Below, piece by piece: positions 1 to 9,005 of a stretch of DNA of 64,000 nt. How positions within the stretch are numbered: the first letter of the stretch is position 1; each line of letters opens with the position of its first letter. The notes beneath the pieces were generated by a model. That model had not been told where the DNA came from. It did no database searches and worked only from the letters and a program-made list of their open reading frames with translations. This stretch comes from an uncultured Lachnospiraceae bacterium (GTDB lineage Bacteria; Bacillota; Clostridia; Lachnospirales; Lachnospiraceae): contig CANCYO010000009.1 in assembly GCA_947382415.1 (NCBI GenBank), forward strand, positions 5,645-69,644. Reading direction: 5' to 3'. The position numbers were made by a program, and so were the translations under genes.

Positions 1-1
1 G

Positions 2-466
2 GTGCTGGCACACAATGCGGGCGTCCATGGAATGATCGGCGGTCAGGTGGCCGACATGGCGGCGGAGCAGCAGACGCAGCCTCTCACAGGGGATCAGATC
101 GAATATATCTACGGGAACAAGACAGGCGCCCTCATCGAGGCTTCCATGGTCATCGGCGCGATACTCGCCGGGGCTTCTGCAGAGCAGCAGGAGGCGCTTA
201 CCCGCTGTGCCATGGACATCGGTATGGCTTTTCAGATACAGGACGATATCCTGGATATCGTGGGAGACAGCGCGGAACTCGGAAAGCCCGTGGGGAGTGA
301 CGCCGCAAACGGCAAGCAGACCTATGCGACGATACACGGTCTGGAGCGGTCCGGAGCGGAGGTTGCGAGACTCTCCAATGAAGCCATTGCCATTTTGCAG
401 GAGCTTCCCGGAGACCACGGTTTTCTGGAGACGCTGGTGAGATATCTGATTGACAGACGCAGCTAA
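2..466 (+). CDS. ispA: Polyprenyl (farnesyl/geranylgeranyl) diphosphate synthase, 5'-truncated by window edge
   Basis: C-terminal 154 residues of a trans-prenyltransferase, which condenses isopentenyl diphosphate with an allylic diphosphate in the cytoplasm to give C15 or C20 prenyl diphosphates. The second Asp-rich motif DDILD (about residue 81 of the visible part), preceded by MAFQIQ, is the metal and substrate binding signature; the stretch GNKTGALIEAS is also typical. The reading frame is open to the left edge, so the true start and the first Asp-rich motif lie outside the window. It ends 42 bp before dxs, which supplies the upstream precursor pathway; ispA-dxs adjacency is common in Firmicutes. 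Chain-length specificity cannot be read without the N-terminus. Confidence 0.9.
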   Translation: MLAHNAGVHGMIGGQVADMAAEQQTQPLTGDQIEYIYGNKTGALIEASMVIGAILAGASAEQQEALTRCAMDIGMAFQIQDDILDIVGDSAELGKPVGSDAANGKQTYATIHGLERSGAEVARLSNEAIAILQELPGDHGFLETLVRYLIDRRS

Positions 467-508
467 AGCCGCGGCTGAACCATTGACGGACGCGGACAGG
501 AGATTGCC

Positions 509-2371
509 ATGTTGCTTGAGAGAATAGAAAATCCAAATGATATCAAAAAGATAGACAAGAGTGAGTACAAGGCGCTGGCGCAGGAGATCCGGCAGTTCCT
601 GATCGAGAAGATCAGCGTCACCGGAGGGCATCTGGGCTCCAACCTGGGTGCCGTGGAGCTGACCATGGCGCTGCATCTGTCCTTAAATCTGCCGGAGGAT
701 AAGATCATCTGGGACGTGGGGCATCAGTCCTACACGCATAAACTCCTCACCGGGCGAAAGGACGGCTTTGACGGACTGCGCCAGTTCCACGGCATGAGCG
801 GTTTCCCCAAGCGCCGTGAGAGCGATTACGACGCTTTTGACACAGGGCACAGCTCCACCTCTATCTCCGCGGGTCTGGGTCTGGTGAAGGCCCGGGACAT
901 CAAGGGGGAGAAGCACACGGTGGTGTCCGTCATCGGGGACGGCTCCCTCACGGGGGGCATGGCCTATGAGGCGTTGAACAACGCGGCCAAGCTTGAGACG
1001 AATTTCATCATTATCCTCAATGACAACAATATGTCTATCTCCGAGAATGTGGGCGGCGTGTCCAAGTATCTGAACAATATCCGCACGGCCACGGGATATC
1101 TGGATCTGAAAGAGGGAATCTACAATGCTCTTTCCGGCACCCGGGGCGGAGATAATATGGTGAAAAAGCTCCGCCGTGCGAAGTCGAGCTTTAAACAACT
1201 TGTAATTCCGGGGATGTTTTTCGAGGATATGGGCATCACCTATCTGGGGCCGGTGGACGGACATGACATAGACGGGATGGTGAAGGTGATCAGGGAGGCC
1301 GGACGTGTGAAGGGCTGTGTGCTGATCCACGCGCTGACCGAGAAGGGGAAGGGTTATGGGCCCGCGGAGAGGCATCCCGCCAGATTCCACGGCGCGGAGC
1401 CCTTTGATATCGAGACGGGTATTCCCTCACATCCCAGAACCACCGCCAATTACACGGACATCTTCTCCACGGTGATGTGTAAGCTTGGGCAGAGGGACGA
1501 GAAGATCGTGGCCATCACCGCGGCCATGCCTGACGGCACGGGCTTAAAGCGCTTTCACAATATGTACCCGGAGCGGTTCTTTGACGTGGGGATTGCGGAA
1601 GAGCATGCGGTGACTTTCGCCGCCGGACTTGCGGCGGGCGGTCTGCGGCCCATTGTGGCGGTGTATTCTTCCTTCCTGCAGAGAGGCTATGACCAGATTC
1701 TCCATGATGTATGCCTGCAGAATCTGCCCGTGGTGTTTGCCATCGACCGGGCGGGGCTGGTGGGCAGCGACGGGGAGACCCATCAGGGGATTTTTGATTT
1801 TACATATTTGTGCGGTATTCCCAATATGAATGTGATGGCGCCCAAAAACAAATGGGAGCTGTCCGATATGCTGAAATTTGCCGTCTCCTTCGAGGGGCCT
1901 ATCGCGCTTCGCTATCCCAGAGGGACGGCCTACTCCGGATTAAAAGAGTTTCGCGCTTCTATCGAATACGGGAAGGCGGAGTGGATCTACAGGGAGTCTG
2001 AGATCGCCCTGTTTGCGGTGGGCAGTATGGTAAAGACCGCAGAGACGGTGCGGGACCGCCTGAAAGAGCTGGGGCACTGCGTCAGTCTCATCAACGGACG
2101 GTTTGTGAAGCCCATCGACGAGGCTGCTGTTCTGGAGGCGGCTGCCGGACACAGACTGATCGTTACCATGGAGGAGAATGTGGCCAGCGGCGGTTATGGG
2201 GAGCGGGTGAAAAACTGCCTTCATGACAATCACGTTATGCCCACGGACTGCGAATGCATCTGCGTCACGCTGCCGGACGCCTACATCGAACACGGAAATG
2301 TGGAGCTTCTGCGGGAGGAGGTCGGCGTGGACGCCGCCAGTATCGTAAAGCGGATCACGGAGGCGCTGTAA
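509..2371 (+). CDS. dxs: 1-deoxy-D-xylulose-5-phosphate synthase
   Basis: Cytoplasmic thiamine-diphosphate enzyme that condenses pyruvate and glyceraldehyde 3-phosphate to deoxyxylulose 5-phosphate, the first step of the MEP isoprenoid pathway (also feeding thiamine and pyridoxal synthesis). The 620 residues match the usual length. Seen: early His41 in a GGHLGSNLG context, GHQSY near residue 71, TGHSS near 112, the ThDP/Mg motif GDGSLTGG (143-150) closing with NDNN (171-174), and the transketolase-like EEHAVTFAAGLA in the second domain. ATG at 509 follows ACAGGAG at a normal distance. It is in a tight same-strand series with the prenyl synthase before it and tlyA 18 bp after it. Confidence 0.97.
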   Translation: MLLERIENPNDIKKIDKSEYKALAQEIRQFLIEKISVTGGHLGSNLGAVELTMALHLSLNLPEDKIIWDVGHQSYTHKLLTGRKDGFDGLRQFHGMSGFPKRRESDYDAFDTGHSSTSISAGLGLVKARDIKGEKHTVVSVIGDGSLTGGMAYEALNNAAKLETNFIIILNDNNMSISENVGGVSKYLNNIRTATGYLDLKEGIYNALSGTRGGDNMVKKLRRAKSSFKQLVIPGMFFEDMGITYLGPVDGHDIDGMVKVIREAGRVKGCVLIHALTEKGKGYGPAERHPARFHGAEPFDIETGIPSHPRTTANYTDIFSTVMCKLGQRDEKIVAITAAMPDGTGLKRFHNMYPERFFDVGIAEEHAVTFAAGLAAGGLRPIVAVYSSFLQRGYDQILHDVCLQNLPVVFAIDRAGLVGSDGETHQGIFDFTYLCGIPNMNVMAPKNKWELSDMLKFAVSFEGPIALRYPRGTAYSGLKEFRASIEYGKAEWIYRESEIALFAVGSMVKTAETVRDRLKELGHCVSLINGRFVKPIDEAAVLEAAAGHRLIVTMEENVASGGYGERVKNCLHDNHVMPTDCECICVTLPDAYIEHGNVELLREEVGVDAASIVKRITEAL

Positions 2372-2389
2372 AGGAGCTGCGAGAATGCT

Positions 2390-3271
2390 ATGAAGGAGCG
2401 TTTGGACGTTATTTTGGTAAATCAGGGCTACGCGCCCTCCAGAGAGAAGGCCAAGGCCATCATCATGTCCGGAAAGGTATTTGTCAACGGGCAGAAGGAG
2501 GACAAGGCGGGCACAGCTTTCGATGTGTCGAAGATTGCGCTGGAGGTGCGGGACGCGGGCCAGAAATATGTGAGCCGGGGCGGTTTCAAGCTGGAAAAGG
2601 CCATGGAGCAGTGGGGCTTTGCCCTGGAGGGCTGTGTCTGTATGGATATCGGGGCTTCCACCGGGGGCTTTACGGACTGTATGCTGCAAAACGGCGCGGC
2701 AAAAGTCTACTCGGTGGATGTGGGGCATGGGCAGCTTGCCTGGAAGCTCCGGAACGATCCGCGGGTGGTATGCATGGAGCAGACCAATTTCCGCTATCTC
2801 ACCCGGGCGGACATTGACGACGATCTGGACTTTGCCAGCGTGGACGTCTCTTTTATCTCGCTCACCAAGATTCTGATACCGGCGAGAAAGCTTTTAAAGC
2901 CCGGCGGGGAGATGGTCTGCCTGATCAAGCCTCAGTTTGAGGCCGGGCGGGAGAAGGTGGGGAAAAACGGCGTGGTTCGGGAGCCGGAAACGCATCGGGA
3001 AGTCATTTGCAAGATCATGGATTTTGCGGACAGCATCGGCTTTCGGGTGCTGCATCTGGAGCACTCGCCCATAAAAGGGCCCGAGGGCAATCTGGAATAT
3101 CTGCTGCATATCCGCAGAGAGGAAGAGATTCCTGATAAGATTCAGGAGCTTACGGAACATGAGGCCGAAGAGCTGCTGAAGGAGATCACAGAGGCAGGAA
3201 GCGGCATTTCCCGAATACAGGAATGGGGAAAAAAGATTGACGAGATCGTGGAGCAGTCGCATAAACTGTAG
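2390..3271 (+). CDS. tlyA: TlyA-family rRNA 2'-O-methyltransferase (S4 + FtsJ domains)
   Basis: 293-residue protein with an N-terminal S4 RNA-binding domain (about 1-60) and a Rossmann-type methyltransferase domain carrying the SAM motif DIGASTGGFTD from residue 86, followed by a DVGHGQLAW strand. The family, including mycobacterial TlyA, 2'-O-methylates rRNA; many entries are called hemolysin A for historical reasons. Homologues sit between dxs and nadK/argR in many Clostridia and Bacilli (B. subtilis YqxC), as here. The start is ATG 2390, with GGAG about 10 bases upstream. The exact target nucleotide is not readable from sequence. Confidence 0.93.
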   Translation: MKERLDVILVNQGYAPSREKAKAIIMSGKVFVNGQKEDKAGTAFDVSKIALEVRDAGQKYVSRGGFKLEKAMEQWGFALEGCVCMDIGASTGGFTDCMLQNGAAKVYSVDVGHGQLAWKLRNDPRVVCMEQTNFRYLTRADIDDDLDFASVDVSFISLTKILIPARKLLKPGGEMVCLIKPQFEAGREKVGKNGVVREPETHREVICKIMDFADSIGFRVLHLEHSPIKGPEGNLEYLLHIRREEEIPDKIQELTEHEAEELLKEITEAGSGISRIQEWGKKIDEIVEQSHKL

Positions 3272-3298
3272 AGAAACGCTGTGGCGGGGAGGTTACAT

Positions 3299-4165
3299 AT
3301 GAAGCATTTTCTGATCTATACCAACAAAAATAAAGATAAGGAGCTGCGCTCCACCAATCAGATCAAAGGATATCTGGAGTGCAGGGGCCAGAAGGTGACG
3401 CTGCTCATCAAGGAGTCTGACTGGACGGCGGACAACACGGAGCTGTCGGAGGAAGCGCGGAATATCCCCAAAGACGTGGACTGCATGATCGTGCTGGGTG
3501 GGGACGGCACGGTGCTGCAGGCTGCCCGGGAGACCAAGAAGCTCTTTATTCCAATTATCGGTGTGAATCTGGGCACTCTGGGTTATATGACGGAGATCGA
3601 GCCCTCCAATCTGGAGGAGTCTCTGGATAAGCTGATCGCCGGGGAGTACACCAAGGAATCCCGCATGATGCTGAACGGCAAAGTGGATTTCCACTGCGGC
3701 AAACAGTGGGAGGAAGGCTGGGCGCTGAACGATATTGTAATCTCCAGAAGAGGCTCCATTCAGATGCTCTGGATGGACATTTATGTGAACGGACAGTTTC
3801 TGCACCGCTACAAGGCGGACGGTATGATCGTGGCCACGCCCACCGGTTCCTCCAGTTACAGTCTCTCCGCCGGAGGGCCTCTGGTGGAGCCAAATGCAAA
3901 ACTTTTGATGCTCACAGCCATCTGTCCCCATTCCCTGAATCACAGGAGTATCGTGCTTGCACCTGAGGATGTGATCGAGATTGAGATTCCCACGGGCAGG
4001 GAGGGCAGAAAGCAGACGGTGGAGGCCAATTTTGACGGCAGCCACAAGATTTCCATGTGTACAGGCGACAGGATCCGCATTGTGCAGTCGGAAAAGATCA
4101 CGGAGTTTCTAAGGCTGAACCAAGTGAGCTTTATGGAAGTGCTGCACAAAAAATTCAGCGAATAA
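3299..4165 (+). CDS. nadK: NAD kinase
   Basis: ATP-dependent phosphorylation of NAD to NADP in the cytoplasm. The 288-residue protein carries the family motif GGDGT (67-71), then NDIVISR and DGMIVATPTGSSSYSLSAGG, which form the NAD-binding pocket. The start is placed at ATG 3299, preceded by GGGGAGG at about 6 bases; an in-frame GTG at 3281 would add six residues but has no good ribosome site. It lies 27 bp after tlyA and 37 bp before argR, within the conserved dxs-to-recN series. Confidence 0.95.
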   Translation: MKHFLIYTNKNKDKELRSTNQIKGYLECRGQKVTLLIKESDWTADNTELSEEARNIPKDVDCMIVLGGDGTVLQAARETKKLFIPIIGVNLGTLGYMTEIEPSNLEESLDKLIAGEYTKESRMMLNGKVDFHCGKQWEEGWALNDIVISRRGSIQMLWMDIYVNGQFLHRYKADGMIVATPTGSSSYSLSAGGPLVEPNAKLLMLTAICPHSLNHRSIVLAPEDVIEIEIPTGREGRKQTVEANFDGSHKISMCTGDRIRIVQSEKITEFLRLNQVSFMEVLHKKFSE

Positions 4166-4202
4166 GCAGGCGGGCAGCGGAAAATTGACAGCGGAGAGTT
4201 GT

Positions 4203-4655
4203 ATGAAGAGAAGCAGACATCAGAAAATCGTGGAGATCATAGCGAAGCAGGATGTGGAGACACAGGAAGAACTGGCGGACTGTTTGAGGGAGGCCGGGTT
4301 TTATGTGACTCAGGCCACCGTGTCCAGAGATATCAGAGATCTGAGACTCTCCAAGATTCCCGACGGACATGGCGGACAGAAGTATGCCATTGCCGACAGA
4401 AATGTGGCCATGGTGGAGAGACGGTATATCCATGTGCTCAGAGAGGGTTTTGTATCTATGGACAAGGCACAGAATCTGGTGGTGGTCAGGACGGTGTCCG
4501 GCATGGCCATGGCTGTGGCGGCTGCGTTGGACGCCATGGAATTCGATGAGATTTTGGGCTGTATCGCAGGGGACGACACCATTATGGTGGCTTCCCGCAC
4601 CGAGGAGGATGCGGGGACGCTGATTTATAAAATACAGGCAATGTTGGACAGATAA
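4203..4655 (+). CDS. argR: Arginine repressor ArgR/AhrC
   Basis: 150-residue hexameric transcription regulator that represses arginine synthesis and can activate catabolism when arginine is bound. N-terminal winged helix (about 1-65) has TQEELADCLREAGF followed by QATVSRDIRDL, the ArgR recognition helix. The C-terminal oligomerisation and arginine-binding domain carries GCIAGDDTI (119-127), whose Asp pair contacts arginine in the family. ATG 4203 follows GCGGAGAG; a TTG 18 bases upstream is less likely. The position immediately before recN is conserved across sporulating Firmicutes. No arginine genes are in the window, so its targets are elsewhere. Confidence 0.95.
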   Translation: MKRSRHQKIVEIIAKQDVETQEELADCLREAGFYVTQATVSRDIRDLRLSKIPDGHGGQKYAIADRNVAMVERRYIHVLREGFVSMDKAQNLVVVRTVSGMAMAVAAALDAMEFDEILGCIAGDDTIMVASRTEEDAGTLIYKIQAMLDR

Positions 4656-4695
4656 TTCCAGATGTGCTTTGGAGAAGGTACAGAAGGAGAGTGCT

Positions 4696-6375
4696 ATGTT
4701 ACAAAGGTTACATGTAAAAAATCTGGCTCTGATGGAGGAGACGGAGGTGGAGTTTGCCCCGGGGCTGAATATTCTCACCGGAGAGACCGGAGCGGGCAAA
4801 TCGCTGCTGATCGGTTCCGTGAATCTGGCTCTGGGGGCCAAGTTCGAGAAGGATATGCTCAGGGAGGGCGCGGAGAGCGCGCTGGTGGAACTGGTCTTTT
4901 CCTGTGAGGGCAGTGACGTCGCCGGGAGGCTGGCGAAGCTTGATCTGGAGCCGGAGGACGGTTCTGTCATTATCAGCCGCAGGATGCAGCCGGGCAGGAG
5001 CGTCTGTAAGATTAACGGGGAGACGGTGACGGCCAGACAGGTGAAGGAGCTGGCTGAGGTTCTTCTGGATATTCACGGACAGCATGAGCATCAGTCCCTG
5101 CTGCACAAAAAGAAACATCTGGAGATCCTGGACGCCTATTGCGGGGAGGCCTGTGAAGCAAAAGTCCGGGCGGTGGCCGAGGGCTATGAGACCTGCCGCA
5201 GACTGGAGCGGGAGCTGGCAGAAGAGTCCATGGACGAGACGGCCATGGAGAGAGAAAAGTCCCTGGCAGAATTTGAGTGGAAAGAGATTGACGAGGCTCA
5301 TCTGCGGGAGGGCGAGGATGAGGAGCTGGAACAGCTCTACCGCCGCATGAGCAACAGCCGTAAGATCAGTGAGAGTCTGGCTGAGAGCTATCGCTATTCG
5401 GGAACCGACGGCGAGGGCGGAGCGGGCGCTTCCCTGAGCAGAGCGCTTCGGACTCTTGGCACGGTGACTATGTATGACGAACGTCTGGCGGAGCTGGAGA
5501 CTCAGCTTTCGGAGGTGGACAGCCTGCTTGCGGATTACAATCGCGATATCGCAGAGTATATCGCTGACTGTGAGTTTGACGGGGAGGAGTTTGCCCGGGT
5601 GGAAGAGCGGCTCAACACGCTCAACCGTCTGAAGGGAAAATACGGCAATTCCATACAGGAGATAATGGCCTACGGAGAATCCAGACAGGCTCTTTTGGAA
5701 AAACTGTCGGATTATGACAGCTATATACAGAGGCTTAAAGAGGAGCTCTCTGAGGCGAAACGAATGTTAATGGAGGACTGCAGCAAGCTTTCGGCGGTGC
5801 GCAGGGAACATGCCCGCAGGCTCACGGAGGAACTCACGCAGGCTCTGCAGCAGCTCAATTTTCCCACGGTGCAGTTTGAGACGGCAGTCCGGCCGGAGGG
5901 CCCGGTCACAGCCCGGGGCTATGATGATGTGGAGTTTATGATCTCCACCAATCCGGGAGAAGCTATGAAGCCTTTGGGGCAGGTGGCAAGCGGCGGCGAG
6001 CTCTCCAGAGTGATGCTGGCCATCAAGACGGTGCTGGCGGGCAGGGATGAGATCGACACCCTGATCTTTGACGAGATCGATGTGGGTATCAGCGGCAGGA
6101 CGGCGTGGAAGGTCGCGGGTCAGTTGAATGCGGTGAGTTCTGCCCACCAGGTCATCTGTATCACCCATCTGCCCCAGATCGCAGCCATGGCGGACGCTCA
6201 CTTTGTCATTGAGAAAAACAGTACGAGTGACCGTACCATCACGGATATCAGGCAGGTGGAAGGGGAGGAAGAACTTGCGGAGCTGGCAAGGCTTTTAGGC
6301 AGCGACACGCTTACGCAGGCAGCTCTCTCCAACGCCAGAGAGCTGCGGGAGCAGGCGCTGAACCAGAAGAAATAA
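4696..6375 (+). CDS. recN: DNA repair protein RecN
   Basis: SMC-like ATPase that acts early at double-strand breaks, gathering ends and promoting RecA-dependent repair. The 559 residues show Walker A GETGAGKS (29-36), a long coiled-coil centre rich in Glu/Leu/Arg, the ABC signature ASGGELSR (431-438) and Walker B LIFDEIDVGISGR (456-468), followed by CITHLPQIAAMAD. ATG 4696 is preceded by AAGGAGA. It follows argR as in B. subtilis. The next gene is 16 bp away and is not spoIVB as expected but an inserted lipoprotein gene. Confidence 0.97.
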   Translation: MLQRLHVKNLALMEETEVEFAPGLNILTGETGAGKSLLIGSVNLALGAKFEKDMLREGAESALVELVFSCEGSDVAGRLAKLDLEPEDGSVIISRRMQPGRSVCKINGETVTARQVKELAEVLLDIHGQHEHQSLLHKKKHLEILDAYCGEACEAKVRAVAEGYETCRRLERELAEESMDETAMEREKSLAEFEWKEIDEAHLREGEDEELEQLYRRMSNSRKISESLAESYRYSGTDGEGGAGASLSRALRTLGTVTMYDERLAELETQLSEVDSLLADYNRDIAEYIADCEFDGEEFARVEERLNTLNRLKGKYGNSIQEIMAYGESRQALLEKLSDYDSYIQRLKEELSEAKRMLMEDCSKLSAVRREHARRLTEELTQALQQLNFPTVQFETAVRPEGPVTARGYDDVEFMISTNPGEAMKPLGQVASGGELSRVMLAIKTVLAGRDEIDTLIFDEIDVGISGRTAWKVAGQLNAVSSAHQVICITHLPQIAAMADAHFVIEKNSTSDRTITDIRQVEGEEELAELARLLGSDTLTQAALSNARELREQALNQKK

Positions 6376-6391
6376 ATAGGAAAGCAGATGA

Positions 6392-8890
6392 ATGAAAACG
6401 GATATGATCTATGAAACAAAAGATAAAAATAATATTTTTAATAGATTAACGGCAAAAATACTGAGCGTCGGACTTGTGCTGACGCTTGTCGTTTATTTGT
6501 GCGCCTGCGGCGACAGTACGGCGCAGCGTGGGGAGACAGGAGCTGTAAAGGAAGAAAGCACAAGCTCTGCCACTCCTGCCGACAATGCCAATGCGGCGCT
6601 GGCAAAGGAGCATGTCTACCGTGTCAGTGAAGTCGAAATTCCTGAGATGCCGGATGACGGAAGCGGCAGCGTAGAGTGCGCAGTCCGTCTTGACGGCAGG
6701 ATTTACGCGGTGATGAAGCTGTTTGACTGGGATAACGGAGACAAATATTATGTTTTTTCCGTGGATGAGAGTGAAAACAATCAGCAGAAGGCGTTTCTGG
6801 AGCCCGCAGAAGACCACGGGGTGGAAGAAGTTTCAGAGGAACCGGATCCAAATGTGTGGAGGCAGCGGGATGTGCGCTACAGTGATTTTGCCGTCGGCAG
6901 GGATGGCAGAGTATATGCCCTGTGTGAGTACAATGAGTCCTATATCAATGAGCTCACGGAGCAGTACAGGGATGAGAGGCATCAGTATGTGTGCTGCTGG
7001 GATGCGGACGGCAGCCTTTTGTGGCAGATTGAGCCGTGGGAGGATAACACAGAGGAATTGAGCGTCTGGGCGGTTTTGCCTGGGGCAGACGGCTCTCTGG
7101 AGCTTCTTTTGACCGGCGGCGACGCCGCCTACAGGCTTCCTGTGGGGCGGGATGGCAGTGTGTCCGGGGCGGATCGGGAAAAATTATCCGGGGCCACAGC
7201 CACGGCTCTGGGGAACTGTCGGAGACTGCTTCCCAGAGGGGACGGCGACTTCCTGCTGTTGTGCAGGGATGCGCAGCAGGGCTTAAGTCTGATCCGATAT
7301 GACCTGCAGACAGATACGCTGGGGGAGACTGTCCGGCTTCCTGCGGAGCTTTCGGCCGTTTCTTTGGGTAGCACTGTCTTTGCGGCAGGTATTGACAGCG
7401 ATCTGGTATATGCGGACAGAGACGGGGTCTTTGCCTGTGATATGGGCGATGAACAAATCCGCCTGAAGATGAACTATGTCAATTCAGACCGGAACATTAC
7501 CGAGACCTGTTTTCTGCTGATGTTGGACGAGACAAGTTTTTTTATGTTTTATCGGGAAGATTATACGCGGGAATTGAAAGCGGGAATCTTTGAATATGTG
7601 AAGCCGGAAGAGATTCCCGACAGGACAGTGGTTGTGTTGGGAGGGCTTACTGTCAATGCCGGCATCAGAAAACGCGTGATTCAGTATAATCGGGAAAATG
7701 ACGATTACCGGGTAGTGATCAGGGAGTACGAATCCTGCGACGACCTGAATCTTGCCATTGTCTCCGGTGACATGCCGGATATTCTCATGGCGGAGAGCCT
7801 CCCCGATGGGAACTCAGTTTCCGGAGGGAACAGGATTCCCATTGAGAGCTATCTTGCAAAGGGATTAATGGCAGATGTGGGGGCGCTGATAGAGGAAGAT
7901 GAGGAGCTGTCCCGGACAGAGTTTCTTGAAAATGTGTTTGACGCTTATTCCGTGGACGGTAAATTGATGTATGTAGTACCTTCTTTTACTGTGTTCACCA
8001 TGGCGGCAAAATCTTCCCTTGTAGGGGATGGAGACGGCTGGTCCATGGAAAGAATGATGGAGGCGCTTGACGGAATGGGCCCGAATGCCAGGCTTTTGGA
8101 CGGGCTGAGCAGAAACGCCTTTATGGAAACGGTCATGAGATATTGCGGAAACGATTTTATTGATGTCAAAACCGGGAAATGTGCCTTTGACTCTCCGGAA
8201 TTTATCAAAATGATGGAGTATGCCTATGCCCTGCCGGAGGAGAGAAGCTGGGCGGGACAGAGCGGAGAAGGAGAATATGAGCAGCAGTATCTCAAGAACC
8301 GGACGCTTCTGATGGAATTACATATCTGGAGTTTTTCTCAGCAGGTGGATGAGCGACTGTTTTATCGGTTAAACGGATATCTGGGAGGAGACTACACGTT
8401 TGTGGGATTCCCTTCCGTTTCCGGGAAAACGGAAGGGAGCGGTTCAAAAGCCCTGATCTGCGCCCAAAATCTGATGACGCTTTCAGCCGGTTCAGATCAC
8501 CTGGACGGCGCCTGGGATTTTGCAAGGTATTATCTGACGGACGAGTATCAGAAAAGTCTGGAGAGCAGCCTGCCTGTAAACAGACAGATATTTGAGGAAT
8601 GGGCCGTGGAGGAGACCCGGCGGCCTTACTACACGGATGAGAACGGTGAGAGAGTGGAGTACGATCTCACCCTGAATCAGGTTGTGCCTCCGCTGGATCA
8701 GAGTCAGCTTAAAGAAGTGATCGCCCTTGTGGAGTCTGCTGATGCGGTTCCCTTTGAAGACAATGTGGTGATGAATATCATCAACGAGGAGCTGGGAAGC
8801 TATTTTTCCGGTCAGAAGACTGCAGAGGATGTGGCTGCCATCATCCAGAACCGTGTGCAGATTTATGTGAAAGAGAATGTAACGAATTAA
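6392..8890 (+). CDS. Large lipoprotein: N-terminal unknown domain plus extracellular solute-binding-like domain
   Basis: 832 residues. A membrane-spanning signal (about 19-35) ends in YLCAC, with Cys39 a plausible lipidation site. Residues about 65-400 are acidic and contain blade-like segments (RDGRVYALCEYN, DADGSLLWQI) that suggest a beta-propeller or sensor region; this is inference. From about 410 on, segments such as VIQYNRENDDYRVVIREY, GDMPDILMAE and YLTDEYQKSLESSLPVNR match the layout of family 1 ABC sugar-binding proteins. There is no permease or ATPase nearby. The gene lies 16 bp after recN and 115 bp before spoIVB, a place normally without a gene. Start ATG 6392; AGGAAAG lies about 7 bases upstream. 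Ligand unknown. Confidence 0.7.
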   Translation: MKTDMIYETKDKNNIFNRLTAKILSVGLVLTLVVYLCACGDSTAQRGETGAVKEESTSSATPADNANAALAKEHVYRVSEVEIPEMPDDGSGSVECAVRLDGRIYAVMKLFDWDNGDKYYVFSVDESENNQQKAFLEPAEDHGVEEVSEEPDPNVWRQRDVRYSDFAVGRDGRVYALCEYNESYINELTEQYRDERHQYVCCWDADGSLLWQIEPWEDNTEELSVWAVLPGADGSLELLLTGGDAAYRLPVGRDGSVSGADREKLSGATATALGNCRRLLPRGDGDFLLLCRDAQQGLSLIRYDLQTDTLGETVRLPAELSAVSLGSTVFAAGIDSDLVYADRDGVFACDMGDEQIRLKMNYVNSDRNITETCFLLMLDETSFFMFYREDYTRELKAGIFEYVKPEEIPDRTVVVLGGLTVNAGIRKRVIQYNRENDDYRVVIREYESCDDLNLAIVSGDMPDILMAESLPDGNSVSGGNRIPIESYLAKGLMADVGALIEEDEELSRTEFLENVFDAYSVDGKLMYVVPSFTVFTMAAKSSLVGDGDGWSMERMMEALDGMGPNARLLDGLSRNAFMETVMRYCGNDFIDVKTGKCAFDSPEFIKMMEYAYALPEERSWAGQSGEGEYEQQYLKNRTLLMELHIWSFSQQVDERLFYRLNGYLGGDYTFVGFPSVSGKTEGSGSKALICAQNLMTLSAGSDHLDGAWDFARYYLTDEYQKSLESSLPVNRQIFEEWAVEETRRPYYTDENGERVEYDLTLNQVVPPLDQSQLKEVIALVESADAVPFEDNVVMNIINEELGSYFSGQKTAEDVAAIIQNRVQIYVKENVTN

Positions 8891-8938
8891 GGATGTATTG
8901 AATTAAGTAAATGAAATGAATTGATATACGAAAACTTC

Positions 8939-8967
8939 AAATAAATTTCAGAAAATCTCGCATACTA
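8939..8967 (+). promoter_or_regulatory. Candidate sigma-G-type promoter for spoIVB
   Basis: CATACTA at 8961-8967 matches the sigma-G -10 consensus CATnmTA exactly. AAATA at 8939-8943, 17 bases upstream, matches four of five positions of the -35 consensus gmATr. It sits about 40 bases before the spoIVB start, and spoIVB is forespore-expressed in B. subtilis. The match is by eye and short motifs occur by chance. Confidence 0.4.
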
Positions 8968-9005
8968 GAAGCAGAAAATGCAACGGGAAAGCGAGATGGA
9001 CAGTT

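Noticed and set aside
2390..3271. Hemolysin label for TlyA
   Set aside because: S4 plus SAM-methyltransferase domains point to rRNA methylation; the toxin name is historical.
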